From Bacteroidaceae bacterium (lineage in GTDB: Bacteria; Bacteroidota; Bacteroidia; Bacteroidales; Bacteroidaceae): a stretch of DNA of 35,336 nucleotides. A program made the translations under genes and the position numbers. Positions 13,998-23,605 of this stretch are shown here, piece after piece. Location: positions 1-35,336 of the forward strand of contig JAKSLM010000028.1 of NCBI GenBank assembly GCA_024401225.1, read 5' to 3'. Within the stretch, counting starts at the first letter, position 1. Each line of letters starts with the position of its first letter. The notes below the pieces were generated by a model. It was not told the origin of the DNA. It saw only the letters and a list, made by a program, of their open reading frames with translations, and did no database searches.

Positions 13998-16109
13998 TTA
14001 CTTAACCATGATCTTCTTTACCGATCCGTCTGAGAGCTTAACGATGTTTATACCCTTCTGTGGAGTAGTGAGGCGAGTACCATTGATTGAGTAGATGGCA
14101 TCGACCTTAGTGCTTGCAGGAGCAGCAGTAACGGCTGTTGGGTCGAACTCATCAGCAGGGAGGTTGTCGTAAGTGTAAACGTCGATGTAGAATACGTGTG
14201 GGTTGTTGCCCAATGTGATAGAGTAAGGTGCATCGACTGGAGCCTCACCAATCACAGGATAGCGTGAGTTAGTGTAGTTTGAACCACCGTAACCGATGTA
14301 CATCAATACGAGCTCACCTGCAGCTACAGCCTCACGTGGGAATGTGAACACTGGCTTAGTACCGAAGTAAAGACCAAGATCGTCGTTGATGTAGAGGAGG
14401 ATAGAGCTTGTCTGAGCATTTGCAGAGTTTACGTATGGAGGGTTGCTTACATCGATGCCTTCCCAGATCTTGGCAGCATCCTCTTCATAACCGTAACCAT
14501 CAGCATTGGCATTCCAACCGCCTTCGATAACCTTGAGCGATGTACGGCCCTTGCCTGTATCAAACTCCCACCAGCCAGATGACTTCATGGCAGCCTCATA
14601 GTTTGAAACATCAACACCTTCAGCCTCGAGCTTGTTGTACTCCTCTACGCTGATGTAAGTAGTGTCGCTGGTCTCAGCATTTACTACGTAGTACTTATCG
14701 ATTGCCTCAGGAACCGATGGGTCCTGCTGGATGAGAGCCTTCTGGTAGTCAGAGAGGTGAACGAAGTCCCAGTCGTGAGCACCAGCAGCTGCCTTATCGG
14801 CGTTCTTGCGGCGAATGTTTACACCCGACTTGAATGCCTCGTCCTGAAGCACACCGTCAGTATAACCTTCTACGGTTACAGTCACCTTATAGTCAGTAGT
14901 TGCTGTGAATGTCTCACCGATACCTGCGTTTGGCTCAAATACTGTATATGAGCTGCCGCCATCAGCCTCGCATGAGATGTTGAATGACTCACCGCAAAGG
15001 GTGTTGTTAGCCCACTCGATTGAGTAGATACGCTCTGCGCCGTTGAAACCTACGAGGCTAACTGTAGGAGCATTGAGGACTACCTCACCTACATTAACCT
15101 TGAACTCAACGATCTCAGACACAGCACCATTCTCAGAAGTAGTAGCAGCAATGATAGTTACGATACCGTCACCATCAGAGTCGTCGGTAGCTGTAACTGT
15201 GAAGTAGCCAGACTCCTGATCGTACTCATAGTCATCGTACGAACCGCCTTCGTCTACAATACCGTAAGTAGTCTTACAAGCAGCACCGAGAGTAGACTCA
15301 CCTACTGTGAGTTCGATGTTACGAGCTGTGCCGTTTACGCCTACCACCTTGTACGATGGAGTAGAAACCGACTCCTCAGCAGCAGCATCGATCCAGATCT
15401 GAACACCCTGGATAGCTGCGTTCTTACCGAATGCGATGTAGAGAGGGCCATCGATGATGACACGGAAGTAACGATAGTTGTCTGCAAGGCTTACAGCATC
15501 CTCAGCAGTCATATCTACGCCTTCGTTCTGGATAGCGTGAATCTCGTCTGTGATTTCCTCAACTACGTTCTCGCTATTGTTGTTTGAGAGGTATGAAGCA
15601 GTCCATGCTGGGATAGTACCATCAAGACTCTGCTTCTGGATACGGTTACAGTTGACAGCATAAGTGTGAACCTCACCAATCTCTGGCTCAAGGATGTTTG
15701 TACCGCCCTCGCCCTGGATACAGAGTATCTGACCTTCCTTCAGTCCGCTGAGGATGGCATAACGGATACCATTCTTGTTGTTGTAGAGTCCCTTTGAAGC
15801 ATTGAACTCAATGTTGCCGATACCCATGTACCAGCCTTCCATACCCTCGTTAGTAACCTTTACAGGAACATAGCCGTCGCATACAGGCATACCAGTGTCA
15901 TCAGCATCGCCTGTAGTGAATACATCAGGAGTGATTGGCTTATCATTGACTGTAAGGGCAATGAAGTTCCATGTCTTAAACAGACGCATGTTGTACGTTT
16001 CGTTCTGAAGCACACCATTCTCTGATGGAAGGGTGAACTCCTGCGCCTTAGCTACCACCGATGCAAGCATCAGGACAGCAAATGCAAAAAATGAGTAGAA
16101 TTTCCTCAT
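13998..16109 (-). CDS. Large secreted surface protein of unknown function
   Basis: A 703-residue exported protein starting at the ATG at 16109 (MRKFYSFFAFAVLMLASVVA signal peptide); a second ATG two codons upstream is less likely. I recognise no catalytic domain. Residues about 255-440 contain repeated Ig-like beta-strand patterns (VVGVNGTARNIELTVGEST, then VSLVGFNGAERIYSIEWANN) suggesting two related beta-sandwich units. The protein is very acidic and low in Lys. It ends with IYSINGTRLTTPQKGINIVK and a short basic tail, the same class of C-terminal tail as in the C10 peptidase, so it is probably displayed on the surface or secreted. It is transcribed alone, with its own promoter and terminator. 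Confidence 0.75.
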   Translation of the reverse strand: MRKFYSFFAFAVLMLASVVAKAQEFTLPSENGVLQNETYNMRLFKTWNFIALTVNDKPITPDVFTTGDADDTGMPVCDGYVPVKVTNEGMEGWYMGIGNIEFNASKGLYNNKNGIRYAILSGLKEGQILCIQGEGGTNILEPEIGEVHTYAVNCNRIQKQSLDGTIPAWTASYLSNNNSENVVEEITDEIHAIQNEGVDMTAEDAVSLADNYRYFRVIIDGPLYIAFGKNAAIQGVQIWIDAAAEESVSTPSYKVVGVNGTARNIELTVGESTLGAACKTTYGIVDEGGSYDDYEYDQESGYFTVTATDDSDGDGIVTIIAATTSENGAVSEIVEFKVNVGEVVLNAPTVSLVGFNGAERIYSIEWANNTLCGESFNISCEADGGSSYTVFEPNAGIGETFTATTDYKVTVTVEGYTDGVLQDEAFKSGVNIRRKNADKAAAGAHDWDFVHLSDYQKALIQQDPSVPEAIDKYYVVNAETSDTTYISVEEYNKLEAEGVDVSNYEAAMKSSGWWEFDTGKGRTSLKVIEGGWNANADGYGYEEDAAKIWEGIDVSNPPYVNSANAQTSSILLYINDDLGLYFGTKPVFTFPREAVAAGELVLMYIGYGGSNYTNSRYPVIGEAPVDAPYSITLGNNPHVFYIDVYTYDNLPADEFDPTAVTAAPASTKVDAIYSINGTRLTTPQKGINIVKLSDGSVKKIMVK

Positions 16110-16169
16110 AAACAATTTATTTAAGATTTATAAATAGGGTTTTGTTTCACTTTCGTAGAAAAAGCACGG

Positions 16170-16177
16170 CAAAGATA
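16170..16177 (-). promoter_or_regulatory. Promoter of the surface-protein gene
   Basis: TATCTTTG on the minus strand, 60 bp before the ATG at 16109. It is divergent from the tadA promoter 43 bp away. Confidence 0.55.
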
Positions 16178-16220
16178 ATAAAAAAAAGCGTCTTTACTTC
16201 CATAATTGGCAATAAATGCA

Positions 16221-16228
16221 TACTTTTG
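16221..16228 (+). promoter_or_regulatory. Promoter of tadA
   Basis: TACTTTTG fits TAnnTTTG and lies 30 bp upstream of the tadA start codon, giving a leader of roughly 22 nt. Confidence 0.55.
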
Positions 16229-16257
16229 CACATAAATAGCAACAAAAACACTCGAAA

Positions 16258-16698
16258 ATGACAATTACAGACGATGAACGATTCATGCGACAGGCTCTCA
16301 TCGAAGCGCACAAAGCCCTTGAGGCAGATGAGATTCCTATCGGTGCCGTGGTGGTAGCCAACGGCAGCATCATAGGCCGAGGCCACAATCTCACGGAGAC
16401 TCTCCACGATGTGACAGCCCACGCAGAGATGCAAGCCATAACGGCTGCCGAGGAGTATCTGGGAGGCAAGTATCTCGACAAGTGTACCTTGTATGTCACC
16501 GTTGAGCCATGCATCATGTGTGCCGGAGCCATAGGCTGGAGCCAGATGGGACGCATCGTATTTGGTGCCTCCGATCCTAAGCGAGGCTATCAGACCTACG
16601 CACCACGCGCATTTCATCCAAAAGCCACGATGACAAGCGGCGTGCTGGAAGAGGAATGTGCTCAGCTGATGAAGGAGTTTTTCAAGAGCAAGAGATAG
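16258..16698 (+). CDS. tadA: tRNA-specific adenosine deaminase
   Basis: TadA converts adenosine 34 of tRNA-Arg(ACG) to inosine. The zinc-deaminase motif is complete: His55-Ala-Glu57 (HAEMQAI) and PCIMC with Cys85 and Cys88. IPIGAVVV precedes it and RIVFGASDPKRG follows, as in bacterial TadA. At 146 residues the length is normal for the family. The 3' end overlaps the convergent MATE gene by 17 bp (16682-16698). Confidence 0.93.
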   Translation: MTITDDERFMRQALIEAHKALEADEIPIGAVVVANGSIIGRGHNLTETLHDVTAHAEMQAITAAEEYLGGKYLDKCTLYVTVEPCIMCAGAIGWSQMGRIVFGASDPKRGYQTYAPRAFHPKATMTSGVLEEECAQLMKEFFKSKR

Positions 16699-17995
16699 CG
16701 CCCTCCCTGGCCGAGTAGCGGAACCTCACGTAGTATAGCACTCCTGCCGTAGTGAGTCCGAACGGAAAACTCCACCACACGCCTTCTGCGCCACCATCCA
16801 ACACGAAGGCAAAGATGTAGGCAAAAGGCACGCTCACTATCGCATAGGCTATCACGGCAAAGAGCATCAGGTACTTCACATCCGCAATGGCGCGAAGGCA
16901 GTTGGCAAATATGGTCTGCATGCAGTCACCCACCTGGTAGCACACCAGAGGCGGAATGAGCGTAACCACCATTGCCACCACCTCCGGGCTGGTAGTGAAC
17001 AGCGCGGCTATCTGGTGTCCGAACAGACACATAGGCACGATGACCATCAACGACGAGACGAACGACATCCATAGCGCCGTGAGTGCGGTGGCCCGTACTT
17101 CGCCCCATTCGCCCTGCCCTTTGTAATAAGCAATGCGTATAGCCGCGGCAGCACCTATTCCATAGTATACCATGAATCCCATAGTACTTACGGTACACAT
17201 CACTTGATGGGCAGCAAGAGCCGTTGCTCCTATCCATCCCATGAACAATGCGCACACATTGAAACTGCCAGCTTCAAGACACAACTGTACACTGATAGGA
17301 ATGCCCAGTCGAGTCAATCGTCCTGCATCCCTGAACGTCCAGTCGCCCTTGAACTTTGCAAGGTACGACCCCTTCCTGCGATAAGCCAGCAGCACAGCAA
17401 GCATCATGACTCGCGCCACCAGCGTAGCTACTCCAGCACCAGTCAGTCCAAGTTCCGGGCACCCGAGGTTGCCGAAGATGAGGAGGTAGTTGAGTGCCAC
17501 ATTGAGCACATTGCCGCCAAGCATCACGTACATCGGTGTCTTGGTGTCGCCCGTAGCATCGAAGCATTGCTTCAAGGCATTGAATGCGGCAAGAAAAGGC
17601 AACGAGGACAGCAGCACCAGGAAGTATGGCTTGATGAGAGGCATCAGTTCCACAGGCTGCCCCAGTCGCTCCACATTATTATATAATAGGAGAAGCAGTC
17701 CTATCACGACTACGCTTGCTATGACATTCACCAGCACGCTGCTTCGCCTTGCCTGAACCACCGAGTCGTAGTCGCCCTTGCTGAAGTAGTCGCCCACCAC
17801 CGGTGTGGAAGCATAGGAGATACCCAAAAGGAAATATATGACAAGGTTGAATACGTTGTTCACAAATCCCGATGCCGAAAGCTCCGGAGTGCCGTACCAC
17901 CCCACCATAATGGTATCAGCCCAGCCTTGCAGAATACTGCCAAGCTGGGCTATAACTATAGGTAATGCTAATGTGAGGATTGCCTTACTGCGCAT
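16682..17995 (-). CDS. MATE-family multidrug/cation antiporter
   Basis: A 437-residue inner-membrane protein with about 12 hydrophobic helices arranged as two related halves, typical of MATE transporters that export drugs or metabolites in exchange for Na+ or H+. ALPIVIAQLGSILQGWADTIMVGWYG is the classic first-helix MATE motif, and TGDTKTPM is another hallmark. I start it at the ATG at 17995, whose first 11 nt overlap the serB stop; an upstream in-frame Met would place 27 unlikely residues inside serB. The overlap suggests translational coupling with serB. The substrate is unknown. Confidence 0.88.
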   Translation of the reverse strand: MRSKAILTLALPIVIAQLGSILQGWADTIMVGWYGTPELSASGFVNNVFNLVIYFLLGISYASTPVVGDYFSKGDYDSVVQARRSSVLVNVIASVVVIGLLLLLYNNVERLGQPVELMPLIKPYFLVLLSSLPFLAAFNALKQCFDATGDTKTPMYVMLGGNVLNVALNYLLIFGNLGCPELGLTGAGVATLVARVMMLAVLLAYRRKGSYLAKFKGDWTFRDAGRLTRLGIPISVQLCLEAGSFNVCALFMGWIGATALAAHQVMCTVSTMGFMVYYGIGAAAAIRIAYYKGQGEWGEVRATALTALWMSFVSSLMVIVPMCLFGHQIAALFTTSPEVVAMVVTLIPPLVCYQVGDCMQTIFANCLRAIADVKYLMLFAVIAYAIVSVPFAYIFAFVLDGGAEGVWWSFPFGLTTAGVLYYVRFRYSAREGAISCS

Positions 17996-19229
17996 TCTCG
18001 TCGAGATAGCTGTCCTTGAATCCAAGGAAGTAAAGCACACCATCCAGTCCGATGGTATTGATTGACTGACGGGCATTAGCCACTACACGTGGCTTGGCAT
18101 GGAAGGCTATACCAAGACCCGCCTCCGAAAGCATTGGAAGGTCGTTGGCTCCATCGCCCACGGCAATGGTCTGCTGGAGGTCCACCTTCTCCACCTGTGC
18201 AATGAGTCGCAGCAGCTCAGCCTTGCGCTTTCCATCTACGATCTCGCCCACATAGTTGCCTGTCAGGTGACCAGTCTCATCTATTTCCAGTTCGTTGGCA
18301 TACACATAATCGATGCCATACTTCTTCTGGATGTATTCGCCAAAGAAAGTGAAACCACCCGAGAGGATTGCAATCTTATATCCATACTTCTTGAGCACGT
18401 ACATCAGTCGATCCACACCCTCCGTGAATGGAAGGTTCTCTGCGATGTCGCGCATCACGCTCACATCAAGTCCCTTGAGCAACTTGCATCGCTGTGTGAA
18501 CGACTCCTTGAAGTCGATCTCGCCCCTCATGGCACTCTCCGTGATGGCTGCCACCTCATCGTACACACCGTGCTTACGTGCCAGTTCGTCGATAACCTCT
18601 GCCTGAATGAGCGTGGAGTCCATATCGAAACAGATGAGTCGGCGCATGCGGCGGTACATATTGTCGCGCTGGAACGAGCAGTCGATCTCCAGGTCGCCAC
18701 ACATCTTCAGAATCTCGCTGTGGAGTGCGCCCTTATCCTTTGGAGTGCCTCGCACAGAGAACTGAATGCAGGCGCGTGTCTTCTCCTTCGGATGCACGAT
18801 GCTCGCACGTCCTGTCAGACGCTGGATGGCATCGATGTTGAGTCCCTGATCAGCGATGAGCTTAGTCACGGCTTCAATCTGACGCGCCTCAAGGCGACGT
18901 CCCAGCACGGTAAGCATGTAGCGGTTCTTGCCCTGGCGTGATACCCATGCCTCATACTCATCCATAGTGATTGGGTAGAACTTGATGTTCACATTCAGTT
19001 CGCTGGCCTTAAACAGCAACTCCTTCATGACACGACCTGAGTTCTCCTCATTCACGCGTATCAGGATGCCAAGACTCAGCGTTGAGTGAATGTCAGCCTG
19101 ACCGATGTCCTGAATGTGCACATCGTAGCGTGCCAGAATGCTCATTATGCTTGCTGTGAGTCCAGGTCGATCCTCACCCGTGATGCGAAGCAGCATCAAT
19201 TCCTCTTTCTGAATATCTGCGGTATTCAT
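17985..19229 (-). CDS. serB: Phosphoserine phosphatase with N-terminal ACT domains
   Basis: SerB removes phosphate from O-phosphoserine, the last step of serine synthesis. At 414 residues it has a long form. Two ACT-like domains (about residues 10-90 and 102-180) may sense an amino acid. They are followed by the HAD domain with FDMDSTLI (nucleophile Asp202, acid/base Asp204), ILSGGFT and GDGANDLPML. The first ACT domain carries ITGEDRPGLTASIM, the usual effector-loop pattern. It lies 4 bp after the methyltransferase gene. Confidence 0.93.
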   Translation of the reverse strand: MNTADIQKEELMLLRITGEDRPGLTASIMSILARYDVHIQDIGQADIHSTLSLGILIRVNEENSGRVMKELLFKASELNVNIKFYPITMDEYEAWVSRQGKNRYMLTVLGRRLEARQIEAVTKLIADQGLNIDAIQRLTGRASIVHPKEKTRACIQFSVRGTPKDKGALHSEILKMCGDLEIDCSFQRDNMYRRMRRLICFDMDSTLIQAEVIDELARKHGVYDEVAAITESAMRGEIDFKESFTQRCKLLKGLDVSVMRDIAENLPFTEGVDRLMYVLKKYGYKIAILSGGFTFFGEYIQKKYGIDYVYANELEIDETGHLTGNYVGEIVDGKRKAELLRLIAQVEKVDLQQTIAVGDGANDLPMLSEAGLGIAFHAKPRVVANARQSINTIGLDGVLYFLGFKDSYLDENAQ

Positions 19230-19233
19230 GTGT

Positions 19234-19962
19234 TTATCTGTTTTTTGATTTAGTTATGCACGTTAGGTAATCGTAATGCTCGCCCTCAGCCACCATCTCT
19301 GCCTCGTAGCCAGCCTCCTCGGCATAGCCCTGCAGCGTGGCGAAGTCGATGTAGAGCCAAGGAAACGGATTGCCCTTCACCCTCTTGTACTGCATCTGGT
19401 ATTCAAGTTCGCCGTAGTAGCTGTCATCAAGATTGATGGCAAACGAGCCATCGTCCTCCTCAAACACATACCTGATGTCGGACGAATCCATGATCAAGCG
19501 TCCTCCTTCATTGAGCAATGCGTCCAGATGGGCAAAGAAGTCTGGCAGACGGTCCACGCTGCCTATGATACCCGAACCGTTCATCAGCATCAGTATGGTG
19601 TCGTACTTTTCGCCCTTGATGTCAAAGAAGTCCTTGAGCATGGCATGCTCCACTCCCCTCTCCTGCATGGTCTCGACCGACAGAGGCGAGATGTCGATCG
19701 CCTCCACCTCTTTCTTCATGTCCTGCAGCACAAGTGCATGGCATCCGGCTCCAGCACCTACATCAAGTATGCGTCCTTCGGCCATCTGGAGCGCCTTCTG
19801 CTCTATAGCAGGCATCTCGTCCCATTCCCGGAACAGGGTTTCGACAGGAATCTCATCCTCTTCAAACTGAGGTGAGAACACACGCAACCTACCTGCCACT
19901 CCATTCTTCTGGAAGTCGGCTATCGCACGTCCCATCGGGTCCTTCTCTTTGACTAGAATCAT
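19234..19962 (-). CDS. Class I SAM-dependent methyltransferase, substrate unknown
   Basis: A 242-residue cytoplasmic protein with a Rossmann methyltransferase core. Motif I is ILDVGAGAGCHALVL (residues 65-79), the acidic end of strand 2 is VEAIDIS, and TILMLMNGSG is the motif IV region. An N-terminal helical arm of about 60 residues precedes the core. No substrate-specific motif is recognisable. It is sandwiched between tyrS and serB on the same strand, 4 bp from serB, and separated from tyrS by a terminator. Confidence 0.8.
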   Translation of the reverse strand: MILVKEKDPMGRAIADFQKNGVAGRLRVFSPQFEEDEIPVETLFREWDEMPAIEQKALQMAEGRILDVGAGAGCHALVLQDMKKEVEAIDISPLSVETMQERGVEHAMLKDFFDIKGEKYDTILMLMNGSGIIGSVDRLPDFFAHLDALLNEGGRLIMDSSDIRYVFEEDDGSFAINLDDSYYGELEYQMQYKRVKGNPFPWLYIDFATLQGYAEEAGYEAEMVAEGEHYDYLTCITKSKNR

Positions 19963-19971
19963 TAATTATGG

Positions 19972-20021
19972 TATGAAAAAAAAATTAAAGAGTGCCATCA
20001 TCAGCAAAGATGATAACACTC
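19972..20021 (-). terminator. Terminator after tyrS
   Basis: On the minus strand a hairpin GAGTGttATCATC/GATGATggCACTC (19990-20021) is followed by TTTAATTTTTTTTT down to 19972. The U-tract overlaps the region just upstream of the methyltransferase start at 19962, so some read-through into that gene is possible. Confidence 0.85.
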
Positions 20022-20035
20022 CTATACGTTTATTC

Positions 20036-21331
20036 TTACTTAGCAATGATAAGGAAGTACTTCTTCTTGCCCTGCTGCACGAGGAGGTATTTGCCATCGA
20101 GCAGGTCGGCAGTAGTGAGCACCTGGTCAGGCTGAGCAAGCTTCTCCTTGTTGACCGAAACGCCGCCACCCTTCACGAGTGTCTTCATCTCGCCCTTCGA
20201 TGGGAAGCACTGAGCCTTCTCAACGCAAAGGTCAGCAGCCTTGATGCCAGCCTCGAAGTCAGCCTTTGCAACCTCAAACTGTGGTACACCGGCAAACACA
20301 TCGAGCAGAGTCTTCTCATCAAGCTTCAGCAGACTTTCCTTTGTCGACTTGCCAAACAGGATGTTGGAAGCCTCGATAGCCATGTCAAGATCCTCCTTCG
20401 AGTGAACCATGACAGTCACCTCTTCAGCAAGGCGCTTCTGGAGCACACGACGTCCTGGGTCGGTGTCGTGCTCTGCGATGATAGCATCGATCACTTCCTT
20501 CTCAAGCGATGTGAAGATCTTGATGTACTTCTTTGCATCCTCATCTGGCACATTGAGCCAGAACTGGTAGAATGTATATGGAGATGTACGCTCACGATCG
20601 AGCCAGATGTTGCCTGATTCTGTCTTACCAAACTTGCGGCCATCGCTCTTTGTAACGAGTGGGCAAGTGAGAGCGAAGCATTCGCCACCGTTCTTACGGC
20701 GTATGAGCTCCGAACCTGTAGTGATGTTACCCCACTGGTCTGCACCTCCAAGCTGCAGGCGGCATCCCTTGTTCTCATAGAGCCAGAGGAAGTCGTAGCC
20801 CTGAAGGAGCTGGTATGTGAATTCGGTGAACGAAAGTCCATCGCGAGCCTCACCGTTCAGACGCTTCTGTACCGACTCCTTTGCCATCATATAGTTGACA
20901 GTAATGTGCTTACCGATGTCGCGAGCAAAATCGAGGAATGTGAAGTTCTTCATCCAGTCGTAATTGTTCACGAGCTCAGCGTGGTTAGGAGCGTCGCTAT
21001 CGAAGTCAAGGAAGCGTGAGAGCTGCTCCTTGATGCAAGCCACATTGTGCTTCAATGTCTCCTCATCGAGAAGGTTGCGCTCCTGGCTCTTGCCTGAAGG
21101 GTCGCCGATCATACCTGTTGCACCACCCACGAGAGCCAGAGGCTTGTGGCCGCAGCGCTGGAAGTGGCGAAGCATCATCACGCCACACAGGTGGCCGATG
21201 TGAAGTGAGTCGGCAGTAGGGTCAATACCCAGATATGCTGTGGTCTGCTCCTTGTTGAGCAGTTCGTCCGTACCTGGCATCATCTGGTGAATCATACCGC
21301 GCCAGGTCAGTTCCTTTACAAAATCTTTCAT
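20036..21331 (-). CDS. tyrS: Tyrosyl-tRNA synthetase
   Basis: Class I aminoacyl-tRNA synthetase charging tRNA-Tyr. The HIGH motif is at residues 44-47 (LHIGHLCG), and the KMSKS loop is the KFGKT variant (233-237), typical of bacterial Tyr[14 protein letters not shown], which contacts the substrate, is present. The C-terminal 70 residues form an S4 RNA-binding domain ([14 protein letters not shown]). At 431 residues the length is standard. It has its own promoter upstream and a terminator downstream. Confidence 0.96.
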   Translation of the reverse strand: MKDFVKELTWRGMIHQMMPGTDELLNKEQTTAYLGIDPTADSLHIGHLCGVMMLRHFQRCGHKPLALVGGATGMIGDPSGKSQERNLLDEETLKHNVACIKEQLSRFLDFDSDAPNHAELVNNYDWMKNFTFLDFARDIGKHITVNYMMAKESVQKRLNGEARDGLSFTEFTYQLLQGYDFLWLYENKGCRLQLGGADQWGNITTGSELIRRKNGGECFALTCPLVTKSDGRKFGKTESGNIWLDRERTSPYTFYQFWLNVPDEDAKKYIKIFTSLEKEVIDAIIAEHDTDPGRRVLQKRLAEEVTVMVHSKEDLDMAIEASNILFGKSTKESLLKLDEKTLLDVFAGVPQFEVAKADFEAGIKAADLCVEKAQCFPSKGEMKTLVKGGGVSVNKEKLAQPDQVLTTADLLDGKYLLVQQGKKKYFLIIAK

Positions 21332-21366
21332 GTCGTTGTCGTTTGTTTATGATATTTATTTGCGTG

Positions 21367-21374
21367 CAAAGGTA
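21367..21374 (-). promoter_or_regulatory. Promoter of tyrS
   Basis: TACCTTTG on the minus strand, 36 bp before the tyrS start codon. No good -33 box is seen. Confidence 0.6.
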
Positions 21375-21570
21375 CGAAATAATAATTAGAAACCACCCCT
21401 CCCTACTAATATTTTTGCATTATCGCGCAAAAATCTGCGCCGTCTCTCCCCAAACACTCGTATTACACTGTCAAAATGCAAGGATTTGTCAACAAAACGA
21501 TGACATTTGGGCATAATACGGAAAGAAAATATCATTTTTTCGTTGTTTTTATCAATTTTCTTACATTTTG

Positions 21571-21602
21571 TTTGGTCACAAATATACAAATGCTTACCTT
21601 TG
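21571..21602 (+). promoter_or_regulatory. Promoter of the PII-amtB operon
   Basis: TTTGG at 21571-21575 and TACCTTTG at 21595-21602 are separated by 19 bp, an almost ideal -33/-7 pair for the Bacteroidetes sigma factor. The predicted start near 21609 leaves a leader of about 210 nt before the ATG at 21820. That leader (21610-21819) is very rich in ACA/CACA, poor in G and without obvious hairpins. Confidence 0.75.
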
Positions 21603-21819
21603 CAGCGTCAAAACAAGATTAACGCTTACTTTTTGACAAAACGACACAACACAAACTAAGTGCGACACAGCACAACACAAACACTTCAGAGACTAAGCAC
21701 AAACACAATAGAAGCAAGTGACACAGACGCAGAATATTTCACGGCAATATTTATAAAAAAAACTAAAGACGCAAACAACAAAACATTCACAAACATAAAC
21801 ACAAAAACATTTTAAAGGT

Positions 21820-22167
21820 ATGAAAAAGATTGAAGCTATTATCCGTAGGACAAAGTTCGAGGATGTCAAGGAGGCTCTTCTTGCTGCCGACATCGACTGG
21901 TTTGAGTATCATGATTGTCATGGCATCGGACAAAGCCGCCAGGAGCGCATCTATCGAGGAGTAGTGTATAGCACCGATATGATCGAGCGTATGCACATTA
22001 CCATCATTTGCCGCGACATGCTTGTTGACAATACAGTATCTGTACTGCTTCAGGCAGCCCACACCGGACAGGTTGGTGATGGCCGTATCTTCATCAGCGA
22101 AGTCATGGACTGCTACTCTATACGTACAGGCGAGCATGGCGACACCGTATTGAAGGACAAGAAATAA
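21820..22167 (+). CDS. glnK: PII nitrogen-regulatory protein (GlnB/GlnK type)
   Basis: A 115-residue PII signal protein, a trimer that senses ATP/ADP and 2-oxoglutarate and controls ammonium uptake. The start MKKIEAIIRRTKFEDVKEAL and the B-loop HTGQVGDGRIFI fit the family. The T-loop is one residue shorter than in E. coli GlnB and has a different first half (GIGQSRQERIYRGVVY). Tyr50 aligns with the uridylylated Tyr51, so the modification site is kept. Position directly before amtB argues for the GlnK role, blocking the transporter pore when nitrogen is plentiful. Confidence 0.93.
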   Translation: MKKIEAIIRRTKFEDVKEALLAADIDWFEYHDCHGIGQSRQERIYRGVVYSTDMIERMHITIICRDMLVDNTVSVLLQAAHTGQVGDGRIFISEVMDCYSIRTGEHGDTVLKDKK

Positions 22168-22169
22168 GG

Positions 22170-22252
22170 GCATGCGCCATGTACAATTTACCATGTACAA
22201 TGTACTATTCAGTATATACCATTTACCTCGTACAATGTACATTTCTTACAAT
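22170..22252. repeat. Simple-sequence spacer with repeated TGTACAATTTACC-type units
   Basis: CCATGTACAATTTA, CCATGTACAATGTACT and CCTCGTACAATGTACAT follow each other in the gap between the PII and amtB genes. TGTACA palindromes recur four times. It is a low-complexity intergenic tract with no coding potential. Confidence 0.65.
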
Positions 22253-22279
22253 CATTCATTTTAACACAAACGCACATTT

Positions 22280-23527
22280 ATGTTACACACTATATTAGAC
22301 GCTGCTCCTGCTTTGGTTGAGGAGGCAGTAGACCACGTGAATGGTCTTGATACTCTTTGGGTTTTACTTGGTGCCATGCTGGTGTTCTGGATGCAGCCAG
22401 GATTCGCTCTTGTAGAGGCAGGCATGACGCGTTCGAAGAATACAGCCAACATCCTTATGAAGAACTTCTGCGACTTCATGGCAGGTTCGGTACTGTTCTG
22501 GATCGTTGGTTTCTCACTTATGTACGGTGCTGACCATGGATTGCTTGGCTGGAGCGGTTTTGGATTCATTGGAGAGGACTCCAACATCCCTGCCGAAGCT
22601 ACATTCATCTTCCAGACCGTGTTCTGTGCCACTACAGCTACAATCGTCAGCGGTTCGATGGCTGAGCGCACAAAGTTCTCTATGTACATCGTTTATTCCA
22701 TCCTCATCAGCCTCTTCATCTACCCTATCGAAGGCCACTGGTCTTGGGGCGGTGGATGGCTCTCAGAGCTTGGTTTCCACGACTTTGCCGGTTCAACAGT
22801 CGTTCACCTCTGCGGTGGAGCACTCGCCCTTGCAGGTGCCATCGTGCTCGGCCCTCGTATCGGCAAGTACGATAAGGACGGCAACAGCCGCGCTATCCCA
22901 GGTCACAACCTCACACTCGCTGCTCTTGGCGTGTTCATCCTCTGGCTCGGATGGTTCGGATTCAACCCTTGTTCTACAGTTGCCATCACAGGCTACGACA
23001 ATGCAGTAAGCGCATCGCACGTGTTCGTTACTACCAACATGGCAGCAGCAGTAGGCGGTATCGCAGCCCTCATCTACACTTGGCTGGTGGATGGCAAGCC
23101 TTCGCTCTCGATGGTGTGCAACGGTGTGCTCGCAGGCCTTGTAGGTATCACAGCTGGTTGCGACTGCGTTGACATCTGGGCAGCAGCGGTGATCGGTGGC
23201 GTGGTAAGCGTAGTAATGTGTCTCAGCGTCAGCTTCATTGATAAGGTGTGCAAGATTGACGATCCTGTAGGTGCTGTTTCAGTACACGGTGTAGGCGGTC
23301 TGCTCGGTACCATCCTCACAGGTGTGTTCTGCAACCCTGACCTTGATGGTGTAGAAGCATCGGTAGGCATTCAGGCTCTCGGCGCTGTAACAGTAGCGGT
23401 ATTCGCATTCGTAGTCGGCCTCATATTGTTCGAGGTCATCAAGCACACTCACGGTCTCCGCGTTGAAAAGCGCATCGAGGAGGAAGGTCTTGACATCTAC
23501 GAGCACGGAGAGACTGCTTACAACTAA
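22280..23527 (+). CDS. amtB: Ammonium transporter
   Basis: A 415-residue inner-membrane protein of the Amt/Rh family with about 11 helices. Signature blocks are FWMQPGFALVEAGMTRSKN, SGSMAERTKF, GSTVVHLCGGALALAGA and GWFGFNPCS. The two pore histidines are present, in VVHLCGG and in SVHGVGGLLGT. It starts with MLHTILDAAPALVEEAVDHV, which may form a short exported N-terminus. It is coupled to the PII gene 113 bp upstream, the classic glnK-amtB pair. Confidence 0.95.
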   Translation: MLHTILDAAPALVEEAVDHVNGLDTLWVLLGAMLVFWMQPGFALVEAGMTRSKNTANILMKNFCDFMAGSVLFWIVGFSLMYGADHGLLGWSGFGFIGEDSNIPAEATFIFQTVFCATTATIVSGSMAERTKFSMYIVYSILISLFIYPIEGHWSWGGGWLSELGFHDFAGSTVVHLCGGALALAGAIVLGPRIGKYDKDGNSRAIPGHNLTLAALGVFILWLGWFGFNPCSTVAITGYDNAVSASHVFVTTNMAAAVGGIAALIYTWLVDGKPSLSMVCNGVLAGLVGITAGCDCVDIWAAAVIGGVVSVVMCLSVSFIDKVCKIDDPVGAVSVHGVGGLLGTILTGVFCNPDLDGVEASVGIQALGAVTVAVFAFVVGLILFEVIKHTHGLRVEKRIEEEGLDIYEHGETAYN

Positions 23528-23605
23528 GCTCAGTAGAGTATAAGCAATTTATACATTACTTATCAAGCAATATATTCTAATTTTTTTAATTCTTTCATTA
23601 ACAAC

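Noticed and set aside
18099-18941. 280-codon open frame antisense to serB
   Set aside because: It overlaps the HAD and ACT domains of serB on the other strand and shows no recognisable motif.
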